DNA from: JBBQYD01 sp942493075 | Lineage (GTDB): Bacteria; Verrucomicrobiota; Verrucomicrobiia; Limisphaerales; UBA8199 | Reading direction: 5' to 3' | DNA: 64,000 bases | Assembly: GCA_942493075.1 (NCBI GenBank) | Contig: OW818681.1 | Location: 1,860,001 to 1,924,000, forward strand | Shown: positions 15,685 to 24,915 of the stretch, one piece after another | How the letters are laid out: each line of letters begins with the position of its first letter | Numbering within the stretch: the first letter of the stretch is position 1 | Program-made: the position numbers and the translations under genes | Notes under the pieces: generated by a model | Seen by the model: the letters and a program-made list of their open reading frames with translations, nothing else | The model's database searches: none | What the model was told of the DNA's origin: nothing

Positions 15685-17121
15685 ATGTCTGGCCCTGGTG
15701 ATAAGTTACTGGCTGAGGTCGGTGCCGTCCTGGAGCGCTGTCCGGCCCTTGGAGAGATGCCGACCCTGGTCGTCGCAGTCTCAGGCGGGCTGGATTCCAT
15801 GGTGCTCCTGGATCTGCTCTGTCGGCTTCGTCGCAGTCGCCACTGGAAACTTGAAGTCGCGCATTTCAACCACTGCTTGCGAGGGAAGGAAAGCGATGCG
15901 GACGAACAGTTGGTAGCCGAGCGCGCCCGTGCTCTGGGGCTTGGATTCCACAGGGGCGCAGAAGATGTGCGAGCTTGGGCTGCCCGGAAGAAGGTCTCGA
16001 TCGAGATGGCGGCCCGGGAACTGCGGCATCAGTTTCTGGCAACCATTACCCGGAAGGTTGGTGCGAAGACGATCGCCCTTGCCCATCATCAGGATGACCA
16101 ACTTGAGTTGTTCTTCCTCCGCTTATTCCGAGGCAGCAGCATGCAGAGTTTGAGTGGGATGGAGGTAGTCTCACCGTCGCCAAAAGATTCTGGGTTGCGC
16201 CTGATTCGTCCTTTGCTTTCGATTCCCAAGGCCGAATTGCATGCCTATGCCAGGGAACGCAAAATCGTCTGGCGGGAGGATGCATCGAATTCCTCCCTGG
16301 ATCACCAGAGGAACCGGGTGCGTCAGGAGTTGTTGCCGTTACTGCTGGAGCGTTACCAGCCTGCCTTGCGTGAGAAGCTAATCCAGACCATGGAGATTCT
16401 TGGCGCTGAATCCCGGGTGATCGTCCAGGCCACATCCGAATGGTGTCTGAACGCAGAAAGTCAAAAGCCCGGCACCCCCCGATTTGAACAGCTACCGGTG
16501 GCCATACAAAGGCAGGTGCTCTATCAGCAGTTGGGAAAGGAGCGAGTGGTTGCCAACTTCCAACTTGTGGAGCGTCTGCGAACCAACCCGGGGGAGCTTA
16601 TATGCTGCGAGCAAGTCTTAGCTGCCCAAAACAAGGACAATCCCGGTAAGAGTTGCCGGGTTAATCGGGAGCCATCCGGACGCTTGGTGTGCGAGCGGGA
16701 TAAGGGTGGAGATGCCTCGTGGAATGACGAGGTGAAGAAGATTCAAATCACATCGAAACCGTTTCGATTCGGTGATCTAACCTTCTGTGCACGAGTGACT
16801 TCAAAGCAAGACATCGCACCTCCGAAAGGATTTGAAGAGGCCACCAGGGAAGTCTTTGATGCCTCTGCTATGGGGACCGCCATAGAACTGCGGTACTGGC
16901 ATCCGGGAGATAGGTATCGGCCAATTGGCATGCAAGCTGATAAGAAGTTGCAGGATTGTTTCACGGATTTGAAAGTGCCACCGCACCAGCGGCATAAGCT
17001 GGTGTTCGGTTGTGCATCGTCGGGAGAGATCTTTTGGATAGAGGGGCTTAGAATCTCAGAGGCGTTCAAGGTAACGTCTCGGACTCGAACCCGGTTATTT
17101 TGGTGGTGGAAACGGGCGTAA
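15685..17121 (+). CDS. tilS: tRNA(Ile)-lysidine synthase
   Basis: 478 residues from ATG 15685. TilS ligates lysine to C34 of the tRNA-Ile CAU anticodon, changing both its charging and its codon recognition, and is normally essential. The N-terminal PP-loop ATP pyrophosphatase motif AVSGGLDSMVLLD lies at 31-43. It is followed by the TilS signature 'VAHFNHCLRGKESDADEQLV', 'IALAHHQDDQLELFFLRLFRG' and 'REDASNSSLDHQRNRVRQELLPLL'. The C-terminal part has 'RYWHPGDRYRPIGMQADKKLQDCFTDLKVP', the usual TilS C-domain. It is followed by ftsH after 53 bp; a tilS-ftsH order is common in bacteria. Confidence 0.94.
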   Translation: MSGPGDKLLAEVGAVLERCPALGEMPTLVVAVSGGLDSMVLLDLLCRLRRSRHWKLEVAHFNHCLRGKESDADEQLVAERARALGLGFHRGAEDVRAWAARKKVSIEMAARELRHQFLATITRKVGAKTIALAHHQDDQLELFFLRLFRGSSMQSLSGMEVVSPSPKDSGLRLIRPLLSIPKAELHAYARERKIVWREDASNSSLDHQRNRVRQELLPLLLERYQPALREKLIQTMEILGAESRVIVQATSEWCLNAESQKPGTPRFEQLPVAIQRQVLYQQLGKERVVANFQLVERLRTNPGELICCEQVLAAQNKDNPGKSCRVNREPSGRLVCERDKGGDASWNDEVKKIQITSKPFRFGDLTFCARVTSKQDIAPPKGFEEATREVFDASAMGTAIELRYWHPGDRYRPIGMQADKKLQDCFTDLKVPPHQRHKLVFGCASSGEIFWIEGLRISEAFKVTSRTRTRLFWWWKRA

Positions 17122-17174
17122 ATCCCGGATTGCGGGTGCCGTTAACCAGTGATATTCTTATCAAGCATTCTAAC

Positions 17175-19205
17175 ATGTCAGACGACAATCGATTAAGCGA
17201 AGATAACGGCAATTCCAAGAAGGGGGGCGAGTTCAGGGTACCTCCGCGCACCTGGATTGTTTGGATAATCATCCTGGGCGCCTTTCTACTGCTGATGCTT
17301 TTCAAGGGACGAGTTCCCGCGCAAAATGAGGTTTTGACCCAGTATCGTTTCCGCCAGATGGTCGAGTCCAATCAGGTGGCTGTGGCGACGATCAATTACA
17401 GCGCGCAGAATCCATTTCTAACGGAAGTTTCGGGCAAGTACTACAAGGACGGTAATCGCGAGAATAACGCGGCTGAAAACCTGATGCCTTTCCGGACTAA
17501 AGTCCGGTTAACTCAGAAGCTGGAGGAGAAGCTCAACGAGTTGCCGCAGTTCGAGGTGCGTGAAGTGAATACGGTTTTGCTGAACGTCATCTGGAGCCTG
17601 CTTCCGATCCTGGTGATTGCCACTCTGGTTTGGTTTTTCTTTGTGCGCCAGATCAAGATGGCAGGCAAGGGCGCCCTCAGCTTCGGCAAGAGCAAGGCAC
17701 GCCTCCTGGCCAAGGAAAAGAATAAGACAACGTTCAAGGACGTTGCAGGTATTGATGAAGCCATTGACGAGGTCTCGGAGTTGGTCGAGTTCCTCAAAGA
17801 TCCGAAGAAGTTTCAGCGCCTTGGCGGCCGGATTCCAAAAGGCATCTTGATGGTCGGGCCTCCCGGGACAGGCAAGACTCTCTTGGCCAAAGCCATCGCT
17901 GGCGAGGCCGATGCCGCTTTCTTTAGCATCAGCGGATCAGACTTTGTCGAGATGTTCGTTGGTGTTGGCGCCAGCCGCGTGCGGGACATGTTCGAACAAG
18001 CCCGCAAGAACACCCCTTGCTTGATCTTTATTGACGAAATCGATGCAGTCGGTCGGAGCCGCGGGCATGGCCTCGGCGGCGGCAACGATGAGCGTGAGCA
18101 AACCCTCAACGCCCTGTTAGTTGAGATGGACGGTTTTGACACTCAGGAGGGCATCATAATCATCGCTGCCACAAACCGGCCTGATGTGCTTGATCCGGCT
18201 CTACTGCGCCCGGGCCGTTTCGACCGGCAACTGACCGTCAACCTGCCGGATGTGCGGGGACGTGAAGCCATTCTGAAGGTTCATGCCAAGAACGTGAAGC
18301 TCTCTCCGTCAGTTGATCTGTCGGTGATCGCACGCGGGACGCCGGGATACTCGGGTGCGGAGCTGGCGAATCTTTTAAATGAAGCGGCTCTGCTGGCTGC
18401 CAGCACGAACAAAAAAGCCGTGGGCATGGAAGAACTCGAGGAAGCCCGCGACAAGGTGCGTTGGGGCCGCGAGCGCCGCAGCATGGCGATGACCGATGAG
18501 GACAAGAAGTTCACTGCCTGGCACGAGGCAGGCCACGCGTTGGTCAACGTGATGCTCCAGCATACCCATCCTCTTCACAAGGTGACGATCATCCCGCGCG
18601 GACAGTCCCTCGGATCAACGATGTCCCTTCCGAAAACTGACGTGCTGAATCGGCGCCGCAAGGAAATGCTCGACATGATTGCGGTGATGATGGCCGGGCG
18701 CATCGCAGAGGAGATCGTTTCTGGTGACATTTCCACTGGAGCCTCTGGAGACATCCAGCAGGCGACCAATATGGCCCGTGCAATGGTTACGCAATGGGGC
18801 ATGAGCGACCGTCTTGGGATGATTCAATACGGGAGTGATGACGAGTATGTTTTCCTGGGCCGCGAGATGACTCGGGCCAAGGTTTACAGCGAGTTTACCG
18901 CCCAGGAAATCGATACTGAGGTCAAGAGGATCATTGACGAATCTTACAACATCTCCAAAGGCTTGATCACGGAGAATCTGGATAAGCTTGAGCTGATAGC
19001 CACTTCGCTGCTTGAGCATGAGACCCTCGACGGCTCGCAGGTCGAAGAGATTGTACGCACCGGCAAGTTTACACCGCCGCCGCCCAAGCCCCAGGTGGAT
19101 CCTCCGTCTGGCGCGCCAGCAGGCACCCCGTTGCCCGAAACCCCGGGCAAACCAGTGCCGCCGACCCTCCCTGGTCTCGGAACTCCCGCTCCAGCAACGG
19201 CCTGA
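17175..19205 (+). CDS. ftsH: ATP-dependent zinc metalloprotease FtsH
   Basis: 676 residues from ATG 17175. An in-frame start at 17100 would lie inside tilS. It is a membrane-anchored AAA+ protease that degrades misfolded membrane and short-lived regulatory proteins. The N-terminus has two membrane segments (about 25-43 and 140-158) around an external domain of about 95 residues. The AAA domain has Walker A GPPGTGKT (228-235), Walker B 'LIFIDEIDAVGR', the second region of homology 'ATNRPDVLDPALLRPGRFDR', and the zinc motif HEAGH at 450-454. The last 45 or so residues are proline-rich (PPPPKPQVDPPSGAPAG), an extension not universal in FtsH. It sits between tilS and rpe on the same strand. Confidence 0.96.
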   Translation: MSDDNRLSEDNGNSKKGGEFRVPPRTWIVWIIILGAFLLLMLFKGRVPAQNEVLTQYRFRQMVESNQVAVATINYSAQNPFLTEVSGKYYKDGNRENNAAENLMPFRTKVRLTQKLEEKLNELPQFEVREVNTVLLNVIWSLLPILVIATLVWFFFVRQIKMAGKGALSFGKSKARLLAKEKNKTTFKDVAGIDEAIDEVSELVEFLKDPKKFQRLGGRIPKGILMVGPPGTGKTLLAKAIAGEADAAFFSISGSDFVEMFVGVGASRVRDMFEQARKNTPCLIFIDEIDAVGRSRGHGLGGGNDEREQTLNALLVEMDGFDTQEGIIIIAATNRPDVLDPALLRPGRFDRQLTVNLPDVRGREAILKVHAKNVKLSPSVDLSVIARGTPGYSGAELANLLNEAALLAASTNKKAVGMEELEEARDKVRWGRERRSMAMTDEDKKFTAWHEAGHALVNVMLQHTHPLHKVTIIPRGQSLGSTMSLPKTDVLNRRRKEMLDMIAVMMAGRIAEEIVSGDISTGASGDIQQATNMARAMVTQWGMSDRLGMIQYGSDDEYVFLGREMTRAKVYSEFTAQEIDTEVKRIIDESYNISKGLITENLDKLELIATSLLEHETLDGSQVEEIVRTGKFTPPPPKPQVDPPSGAPAGTPLPETPGKPVPPTLPGLGTPAPATA

Positions 19206-19263
19206 ACTATTTCATCCGCAAATCCCATTCGACTTTGATCGAGGGACTTCTTAGCGTATCCGC

Positions 19264-19983
19264 ATGGTAATTGCGCCTTCGCTGCTTGCGGCTGACTTCA
19301 GCCGCCTTGGCAAAGACACTCTGCGCGTGGATCGCTCCGGAGCAGAGTGGCTCCATCTGGATGTCATGGATGGCCACTTCGTTCCGAATATATCGTTCGG
19401 CCCGGCTGTGGTGAAGACTCTGCGTCCCCTGACACGCGCCTTCTTCGATGTCCATTTGATGTGCTCCCGCCCCGATATTCTCGTGCAGCCTTTTGCAGAG
19501 GCGGGTTCGGACCAGATCAGCATTCATGTGGAGTTGGGAGCACAGGTCACTCCGTTGATCTGGAAAATAAAGTCCCAGGGGAAAAAGGTGGGTCTGGCCG
19601 TCAACCCACCCACGGCAATCGCCCTGGCGAAACCTTTCATTCATAAAATCGATCACCTCCTGATCATGACCGTGAACCCGGGTTTTGGCGGACAGAGTTT
19701 TATTTCAGAGATGATTCCCAAGATCCAGCAGGCTGCCGCGTGGCGAAAAGAGAAGGGTCTCAATTTTACGATCGGTGTGGATGGCGGAATCGATTTTGCC
19801 ACCGGCGTGGAATGCGCCCGGGCCGGAGCTGACGTGCTGGTCAGCGGCACCACACTGTTCAAGCGACCAAATCTCGGCGCCGCCGTGGCCAAGCTGCGTA
19901 AGTTAGCCGTGGAAGCCTCTGGAGGGGCCTCCCTTCCGACAAGACAGCCCACGAAGAAGAAGCGCAGACTTTTACAAAAATGA
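19264..19983 (+). CDS. rpe: Ribulose-phosphate 3-epimerase
   Basis: 239 residues. It interconverts D-ribulose 5-phosphate and D-xylulose 5-phosphate in the pentose phosphate pathway. The TIM-barrel carries the family signatures 'IAPSLLAADFSRLG', 'WLHLDVMDGHFVPNISFGP', 'DVHLMCSRPD', 'MTVNPGFGGQSFI' and 'IGVDGGI', with the metal-binding His/Asp pairs in place. The C-terminus has an extra basic tail of about 20 residues (PTRQPTKKKRRLLQK) that is not usual for Rpe. It is 58 bp after ftsH and 47 bp before the phosphohexomutase. Confidence 0.95.
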   Translation: MVIAPSLLAADFSRLGKDTLRVDRSGAEWLHLDVMDGHFVPNISFGPAVVKTLRPLTRAFFDVHLMCSRPDILVQPFAEAGSDQISIHVELGAQVTPLIWKIKSQGKKVGLAVNPPTAIALAKPFIHKIDHLLIMTVNPGFGGQSFISEMIPKIQQAAAWRKEKGLNFTIGVDGGIDFATGVECARAGADVLVSGTTLFKRPNLGAAVAKLRKLAVEASGGASLPTRQPTKKKRRLLQK

Positions 19984-20030
19984 GGATTCAGGTGATCTAA
20001 CAGAACACCGAGCGGTACGGAAGCAAGAAT

Positions 20031-21449
20031 ATGGCTCAAATCAAATTCGGAACGGATGGATGGCGGGCGGTAATAGCTGAGGATTTCGTTTTCTCAAATG
20101 TGGAATTGGTCGCGCAGGCCACAGCCGATTTTTGGCGATCCAACCCGGTGGCTGGAACCGAACCGAAGGTTGTCGTTGGCTACGATCGCCGATTCCTTTC
20201 CGATGAGTTTGCCAAGTGCACAGCCGAGGTGATGGCTGGCAACGGGTTTGAAGTCATCCTGACACCTGACCCAACTCCCACCCCTTCCGTTTCCTTCGCG
20301 GTCAAACAGTGCAAAGCTATCGGTGGTATCATGATCACCGCCAGCCACAATCCGCCGAGCTTTAATGGGTTCAAGCTGAAATCACATTTCGGGGCGTCCG
20401 CCGAATCGGCCATGTGTCAGCAGGTCGAAGCGTTGTTGGGCAAGCAACCGGTTGCCAAGGTGACGCTTGACAAAGGCCTGAAGGAAAAACGTATTCGGAT
20501 CAAAGACATCCGGCCCGCTCACTACACGGCTCTTAAGAAACTGGTTGACTTCGATCTCATCGCACGTTCAAAGGTACGTTTTGCGCACGAAGCGTTGTTC
20601 GGTGTGGGAGCGGGATGCTTTGATGACATCCTGGCAGGAACGAGCTGCAAAGTGACTACCCTCAACGGCGCTCATGATCCCTTTTTCGGCGGCATCAATC
20701 CTGAGCCTATCGAACGGAACTACGCCCGCAGTTCGGCCTATTTGAAGAAGCATCCGCATGACATCTGCCTGGTGACTGACGGGGATGCCGACCGCGTGGG
20801 CGGCATGGATGGACGCGGGAATTACCTGTCCACACATCAGCTTATCTGTTTGCTGCTAAATCACCTGGTGCATAATCGTCACATGCAGGGCAGGGTTGTC
20901 AAAGCTCTGACCACTACCTCCATGGTAGATAAAATGTGTGCTGCGGAAGGCCTGGAGTTGGTCGAAACCGGCGTGGGATTCAAGTACATCGCCGCGGAAA
21001 TGATCAAGGGCAACGTTCTATTGGGAGCTGAGGAGAGTGGTGGCATTGGGTTCCCTGGACACATCCCTGAGCGGGACGGCATTGCTGCCGGTTTGATGTT
21101 GCTGGAGATGCTGGCGATTGAGAAGAAACCTATCGGCAAGATGCTCCAGAGATTGGTCAAGCAGTTTGGGCCGCACTGCTACGGTCGTATTGACACACAC
21201 TATCCCTTGGAGAAGCGGGCGGAACTCATCGAGCACCTGAAATCAAATCCACCCGCTCGGTTGTTGAGGTCGAGCGTGGCTGACATCAAAGGATTTGATG
21301 GCGTGAAATTTGTCGCCCAGAACACATCCTGGTTAATGCTTAGAGGCTCTGGAACAGAGCCGATCCTCAGGATTTACGCTGAGGCTGGCTCCGAGGCAGA
21401 CGTGAAGCGCCTCCTGGCGCTGGGTGTGAAACTCACACGCCAGATTTGA
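20031..21449 (+). CDS. Phosphoglucomutase/phosphomannomutase family protein
   Basis: 472 residues. An alpha-D-phosphohexomutase that moves phosphate between C1 and C6 of hexose phosphates through a phosphoserine. Signatures are 'FGTDGWRAVIAEDF' at the N-terminus, the active-site 'GIMITASHNPPSFNGFK' with the catalytic serine, the magnesium loop 'VTDGDADRVGG', the sugar-binding 'GAEESGGIGFPGHIPERDGI', and the C-terminal phosphate-binding 'LRGSGTEPILRIYAEA'. Whether glucose, mannose or glucosamine phosphate is the main substrate cannot be told from sequence alone. It is the last gene of the tilS-ftsH-rpe run. Confidence 0.9.
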   Translation: MAQIKFGTDGWRAVIAEDFVFSNVELVAQATADFWRSNPVAGTEPKVVVGYDRRFLSDEFAKCTAEVMAGNGFEVILTPDPTPTPSVSFAVKQCKAIGGIMITASHNPPSFNGFKLKSHFGASAESAMCQQVEALLGKQPVAKVTLDKGLKEKRIRIKDIRPAHYTALKKLVDFDLIARSKVRFAHEALFGVGAGCFDDILAGTSCKVTTLNGAHDPFFGGINPEPIERNYARSSAYLKKHPHDICLVTDGDADRVGGMDGRGNYLSTHQLICLLLNHLVHNRHMQGRVVKALTTTSMVDKMCAAEGLELVETGVGFKYIAAEMIKGNVLLGAEESGGIGFPGHIPERDGIAAGLMLLEMLAIEKKPIGKMLQRLVKQFGPHCYGRIDTHYPLEKRAELIEHLKSNPPARLLRSSVADIKGFDGVKFVAQNTSWLMLRGSGTEPILRIYAEAGSEADVKRLLALGVKLTRQI

Positions 21450-21465
21450 GATAATGGCCAGAGCC

Positions 21466-22014
21466 TTACGGCGTTTGTCGTGAGTATAGTGCCGTCTTAA
21501 ACTGAATGGTCGGTGGCGGCGGTTGTTGCAGGATCTCATCCAGGACCCCGGTCATGCAGGTCGCACGCTCTGTATAGGAGTTGAGCGAGTCGGGAATAAT
21601 GCCAACCGCTCCTTCCGGCAATCGGGTCAGGAAATCCAAGCCCGTTTTGCATGCGAGGTTCCGCAAGAATATCTCCTTCTGCTGGCAGGTGTCTCCGCGG
21701 TTTAGGAACAGCCCTACCAGAGCCCCTTCGCGGCTCTCTTCTTTGGATTTGAGCCAGCGCTCCATCCACTCCAGGGCGTGAAAGGAAAATTCTCCGTCTG
21801 AACGCAAAGAGAACACAACGAAATCGGCTTCGCGCGCCTTGTCCACTAATTCGGACGCTGTTCCCGGATCTCGGAGATCCTCGAATGACGCCCAGCCCGT
21901 GTCGAACCCGTCATTGCTCCGGACCTTTTCGACGAGATCATCGAAGCACCGAACGGCCTGCTGACGGGTGGGTTCATCTTCGTAAAGCACCACAACACTA
22001 CAATTCTTCTTCAT
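21466..22014 (-). CDS. Conserved-looking hypothetical soluble protein
   Basis: 182 residues from ATG 22014, chosen because GGGAGG lies upstream at good spacing. I do not recognise a family. The pattern 'MKKNCSVVVLYEDEPTRQQAVRCFDDLVEKV' followed by 'AREADFVVFSLRSDGEFSFHALEWMERWL' and 'GALVGLFLNR' suggests an alpha/beta fold with alternating hydrophobic strands, such as a receiver-like or flavodoxin-like domain. The receiver phosphoacceptor aspartate is not obvious. Four cysteines occur in the body. No signal peptide or membrane segment. It converges with the phosphohexomutase with 16 bp between stops. Confidence 0.65.
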   Translation of the reverse strand: MKKNCSVVVLYEDEPTRQQAVRCFDDLVEKVRSNDGFDTGWASFEDLRDPGTASELVDKAREADFVVFSLRSDGEFSFHALEWMERWLKSKEESREGALVGLFLNRGDTCQQKEIFLRNLACKTGLDFLTRLPEGAVGIIPDSLNSYTERATCMTGVLDEILQQPPPPTIQFKTALYSRQTP

Positions 22015-22135
22015 ATCGCCGCCTCCCCCCAAAGTTACGCCAATCGGGTTTTCTGCTGAGTCTCTCTCAATCTCGACCCCCCAGCAGGAAAAGCAACTGC
22101 GAAGTTTGCCGAATGCCTTCCGGAACAGAGATTTG

Positions 22136-24589
22136 TCAGGGCTGGCGTTTGAGCTTCAGCCCAGTCCGGTTATCAAGCCTCACCTGATATCCAGCCGGAG
22201 CAACAACGTCATAAAGCAGAGTGTCCCCGGCTCGCCGCCAACGCAGACTCACTGGGCCATCCGGTGTTGGACTTGTGCCCTCGCACCAGGCCAGACCGGA
22301 GTCTGAGAACCGTAGGCGGATCTGCCGAGTAACGGTGTTTACCTCTTGCAAGCCAAGCACATCCCTATAGAGCACGTGTACCCCGCCGTGGGAGGCAAAA
22401 CCATGGTTGCAGCTCGCGGAAGCATTGTCGTTCTCCCACAACGTCCCAGTCCGTTCCACCATATAGAGCTGATAGGCAAGGGATTCATCGAGCAATTGGC
22501 GGGTTAACCCGGCGTCCGCTAGAAGTTCCAACCGCAGCACATTCCCAACGAATGCGTTGGCTGGATGAACTTCCGGATAAGCTTTGGTGTGCTTTCGTTG
22601 GGGGCCGAAATCGCGTTGCAGAATTCCCCAAAGCTCCGAATGTGATTCGCGGGTCGCTGTACCGAAAAAGAACGCGAAATACTGGCATACCTCCGTTCGG
22701 TTTGTCGTGGATGACAGCTTGCCGTTCGTACGAAGAGCGTTATCCACAAAGAATTTGCCGTCGAAAGACTGCTTACGGATGACTTCGCGAACTTGCTCGG
22801 CCTGGGATAGAAGGTCTGGTTTTCCATAGAGTTTGCCCGCAGCCGCCAGCGCCCGCGCATACAGCATGTTTGAGGGATAATTCACGTCCTGCACAAAGGA
22901 ATTTGCTGCGGACCATTCTACGAACACCCAGCTTTCGAGCTTTTCAAGTAAGCCGTCGCTGTTTCTAAAGCGTTCGAAATAATGAAGCAGCTTCATGACA
23001 CGAGGCTGCAACGCATCTACCAGCGCGCGATCTCCGGTTCGCTCCAGGTATTCCTCCAGCTCCACTACGAACCACAGAGCCCAGTTCGGGATGAATACTC
23101 CGTCATTGTGGTCGGCAGGGTAACACATAGGCAGCATGCCTTCCGGGAGATGGGCGAATGAAGCGGCGACCTGGAAATTCTCAAGAAAGCTCTTCTCGAT
23201 CACGCTGTTTCCCATGAGGTCCTTCGCGACTCGCGCGGTGAAGAAGCTATCGCAAAGCCAGCCCGCGCGCTCACGAGAAGGACAGTCCATGAAGATATCC
23301 AGCGAGTTCTGCCGGAACGTCTCTTTTCCAGCAGCGAACAGGCGGTTAAGCCGCTCGTCGCTTGCAGCGAACCGGGCTTCGGATACACCGCCGCTGACAT
23401 ACTCGCGAAGGTGCGCGCGCCTTACGGCACAAGCCCCATCAAGCAGCATGAATTTGGCATAGCGCAGTGTGTAAGGCTCCAGCGTCTCAAACCCATAGGT
23501 TCCTGGCTCAAGCTCGTAACTGACCACATTCACGCAGCCCAATCTTTTGAAATCGACATCTCCGTTGGCGAGGACTTCGTCAAAGCTGATCAGCAGCCGG
23601 GTCTTCTTTTCACAAGAGACTTCTGCTCCTATAAAACCTGTGAGGTTGGCGCCGAAATCCAGAATCCTAAATTCCCCGGGTTTCAAATTCAGCTCCGTGC
23701 TGACCGAATACTCCTGATCCAGACCGACGAGTTGCGCGTTATCCATCGTTTGCAATTCGAGGGATGGGATTGTCTCCAGTTCCTGCTCAGCATACCCACC
23801 GAGCTTTGGACCGACAGATGTTAGGGACCTATCTTTCCAGGGGTTCTCAACCTTTACACCGGTCCTGAGTTTGCCTTCAGCGAGGACTGCAATCGGCATG
23901 CGAACATTGTAATCGGGAAAGGGCACACGCCTGGGCAGCAGGCCTTTCGAGTTCTGCACAGCAAGTTTTGCTTCATCAGCAACGGGCGTGCCCGTCCGCC
24001 AGTTATCGAACCCCGGCTTGAGCCGGTAAACCTCGGAGAAAGGGCGTTGGAAACTGTAGCGTTGGACCTTCTGCACGCGCTCTGGCAAGACTTGGGCGGA
24101 GAACCGCTTTTCTCCCGAGCGATCTGTGGCTGCCAGAACGTCTTCTCCGGCCAGGATCTCCGCTTGCAAAAAGGAAGGCTGATCCAGGAGGTAATAGCTA
24201 TTGGCGTTGTACCCGGCGACTTCAAAGGCCACTACATTGGTGCCGGGTTGCAGCATGTCTGTTAAATCCCACTCATCCACCCGGTAGTAACCATGGGGGC
24301 CGCGAGCAGGCCCGTGTCCAAGAAACTCTCCATTCAAGAAGACACGATACAACGAGGCTCCGGTGGCCAACATTCGCACCGGTCGCTTAACGGGTGCGAC
24401 GAACACAGCCTTGAATCCGGCCTGCAGGTTCTTGTCTTTCTCCCGCCCCTCCAGCCAGACAGGCTTCGCTGAGGTGAACTCAGGAATCGACTGACGGATT
24501 GAATCCGCTGGCCAAGCGGTCACAGTGCCGGACAGGAGAGACAATAAGGCAAGACTCAAAGCCAACCGGGCATTCTGAAAGGTTCTCAT
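22136..24589 (-). CDS. Secreted GH78-like alpha-L-rhamnosidase
   Basis: 817 residues with a clear signal peptide (MRTFQNARLALSLALLSLLSG...). The N-terminal third is a beta-sandwich with 'YRVFLNGEFLGHGPARGPHGYYRVDEWDLT', typical of rhamnosidase N-terminal carbohydrate-binding domains. The central alpha/alpha barrel has 'FMDCPSRERAGWLCDSFFTA', equivalent to the GH78 DCPQRERxGWxGD motif, so the presumed acid glutamate and the following aspartate are present although Gly is Cys in the third position. Later 'VEWSAANSFVQDVNYPSNMLYARAL' lies in the barrel. It belongs to the six-hairpin glycosidase superfamily; rhamnosidase is the best guess. A 326-bp non-coding gap with a repeat element separates it from pdxH. 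Confidence 0.82.
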   Translation of the reverse strand: MRTFQNARLALSLALLSLLSGTVTAWPADSIRQSIPEFTSAKPVWLEGREKDKNLQAGFKAVFVAPVKRPVRMLATGASLYRVFLNGEFLGHGPARGPHGYYRVDEWDLTDMLQPGTNVVAFEVAGYNANSYYLLDQPSFLQAEILAGEDVLAATDRSGEKRFSAQVLPERVQKVQRYSFQRPFSEVYRLKPGFDNWRTGTPVADEAKLAVQNSKGLLPRRVPFPDYNVRMPIAVLAEGKLRTGVKVENPWKDRSLTSVGPKLGGYAEQELETIPSLELQTMDNAQLVGLDQEYSVSTELNLKPGEFRILDFGANLTGFIGAEVSCEKKTRLLISFDEVLANGDVDFKRLGCVNVVSYELEPGTYGFETLEPYTLRYAKFMLLDGACAVRRAHLREYVSGGVSEARFAASDERLNRLFAAGKETFRQNSLDIFMDCPSRERAGWLCDSFFTARVAKDLMGNSVIEKSFLENFQVAASFAHLPEGMLPMCYPADHNDGVFIPNWALWFVVELEEYLERTGDRALVDALQPRVMKLLHYFERFRNSDGLLEKLESWVFVEWSAANSFVQDVNYPSNMLYARALAAAGKLYGKPDLLSQAEQVREVIRKQSFDGKFFVDNALRTNGKLSSTTNRTEVCQYFAFFFGTATRESHSELWGILQRDFGPQRKHTKAYPEVHPANAFVGNVLRLELLADAGLTRQLLDESLAYQLYMVERTGTLWENDNASASCNHGFASHGGVHVLYRDVLGLQEVNTVTRQIRLRFSDSGLAWCEGTSPTPDGPVSLRWRRAGDTLLYDVVAPAGYQVRLDNRTGLKLKRQP

Positions 24590-24915
24590 TCAAGGATATT
24601 CAATATACCGAGTGAATGCAGGACAAGCGTTAAAGTGGCGATTATCTTGATAAAAACCCGAGGGTTGCACACAGAGGTCTGAAAGATGAAACGGAAACTG
24701 TAGCATAATCGGGCTTTTTCTTTGTCCCGAAGAGACGGTTGAACCGTCATGCGTTCACGCAGGAACTGGCCGCATTCAACCGTTCCTTCGGAACTTGGTC
24801 AACATGGAACAATGTCACCCAATGTTGAAACATTGGGCTATTCTCATATGTCCCGCTGGGACAAGAAGGGCGCCGAAACCATCCGGGGCTGCCCTAGCTT
24901 GCATACCCCCCGTGA
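24590..24915. repeat. Gene-free region with a palindromic repeat module
   Basis: 326 bp between two minus-strand genes. From about 24713 to 24900 it holds a chain of short palindromes: TTTGTCCCGAAGAGAC near 24720, CGGTTGAACCG near 24736, CCCAATGTTGAAACATTGGG (24818-24837, perfect) and TGTCCCGCTGGGACA (24849-24863, perfect). Phrases such as 'ATTCTCATATGTCCCGCTGGGACA' are typical of an interspersed family in Verrucomicrobiota and Bacteroidota (from memory). A frame is open at 24749-24964 but follows the repeat, so it is not called. The left 120 bp should carry the promoter of the downstream GH78-like gene; no clear consensus is seen. Confidence 0.6.
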
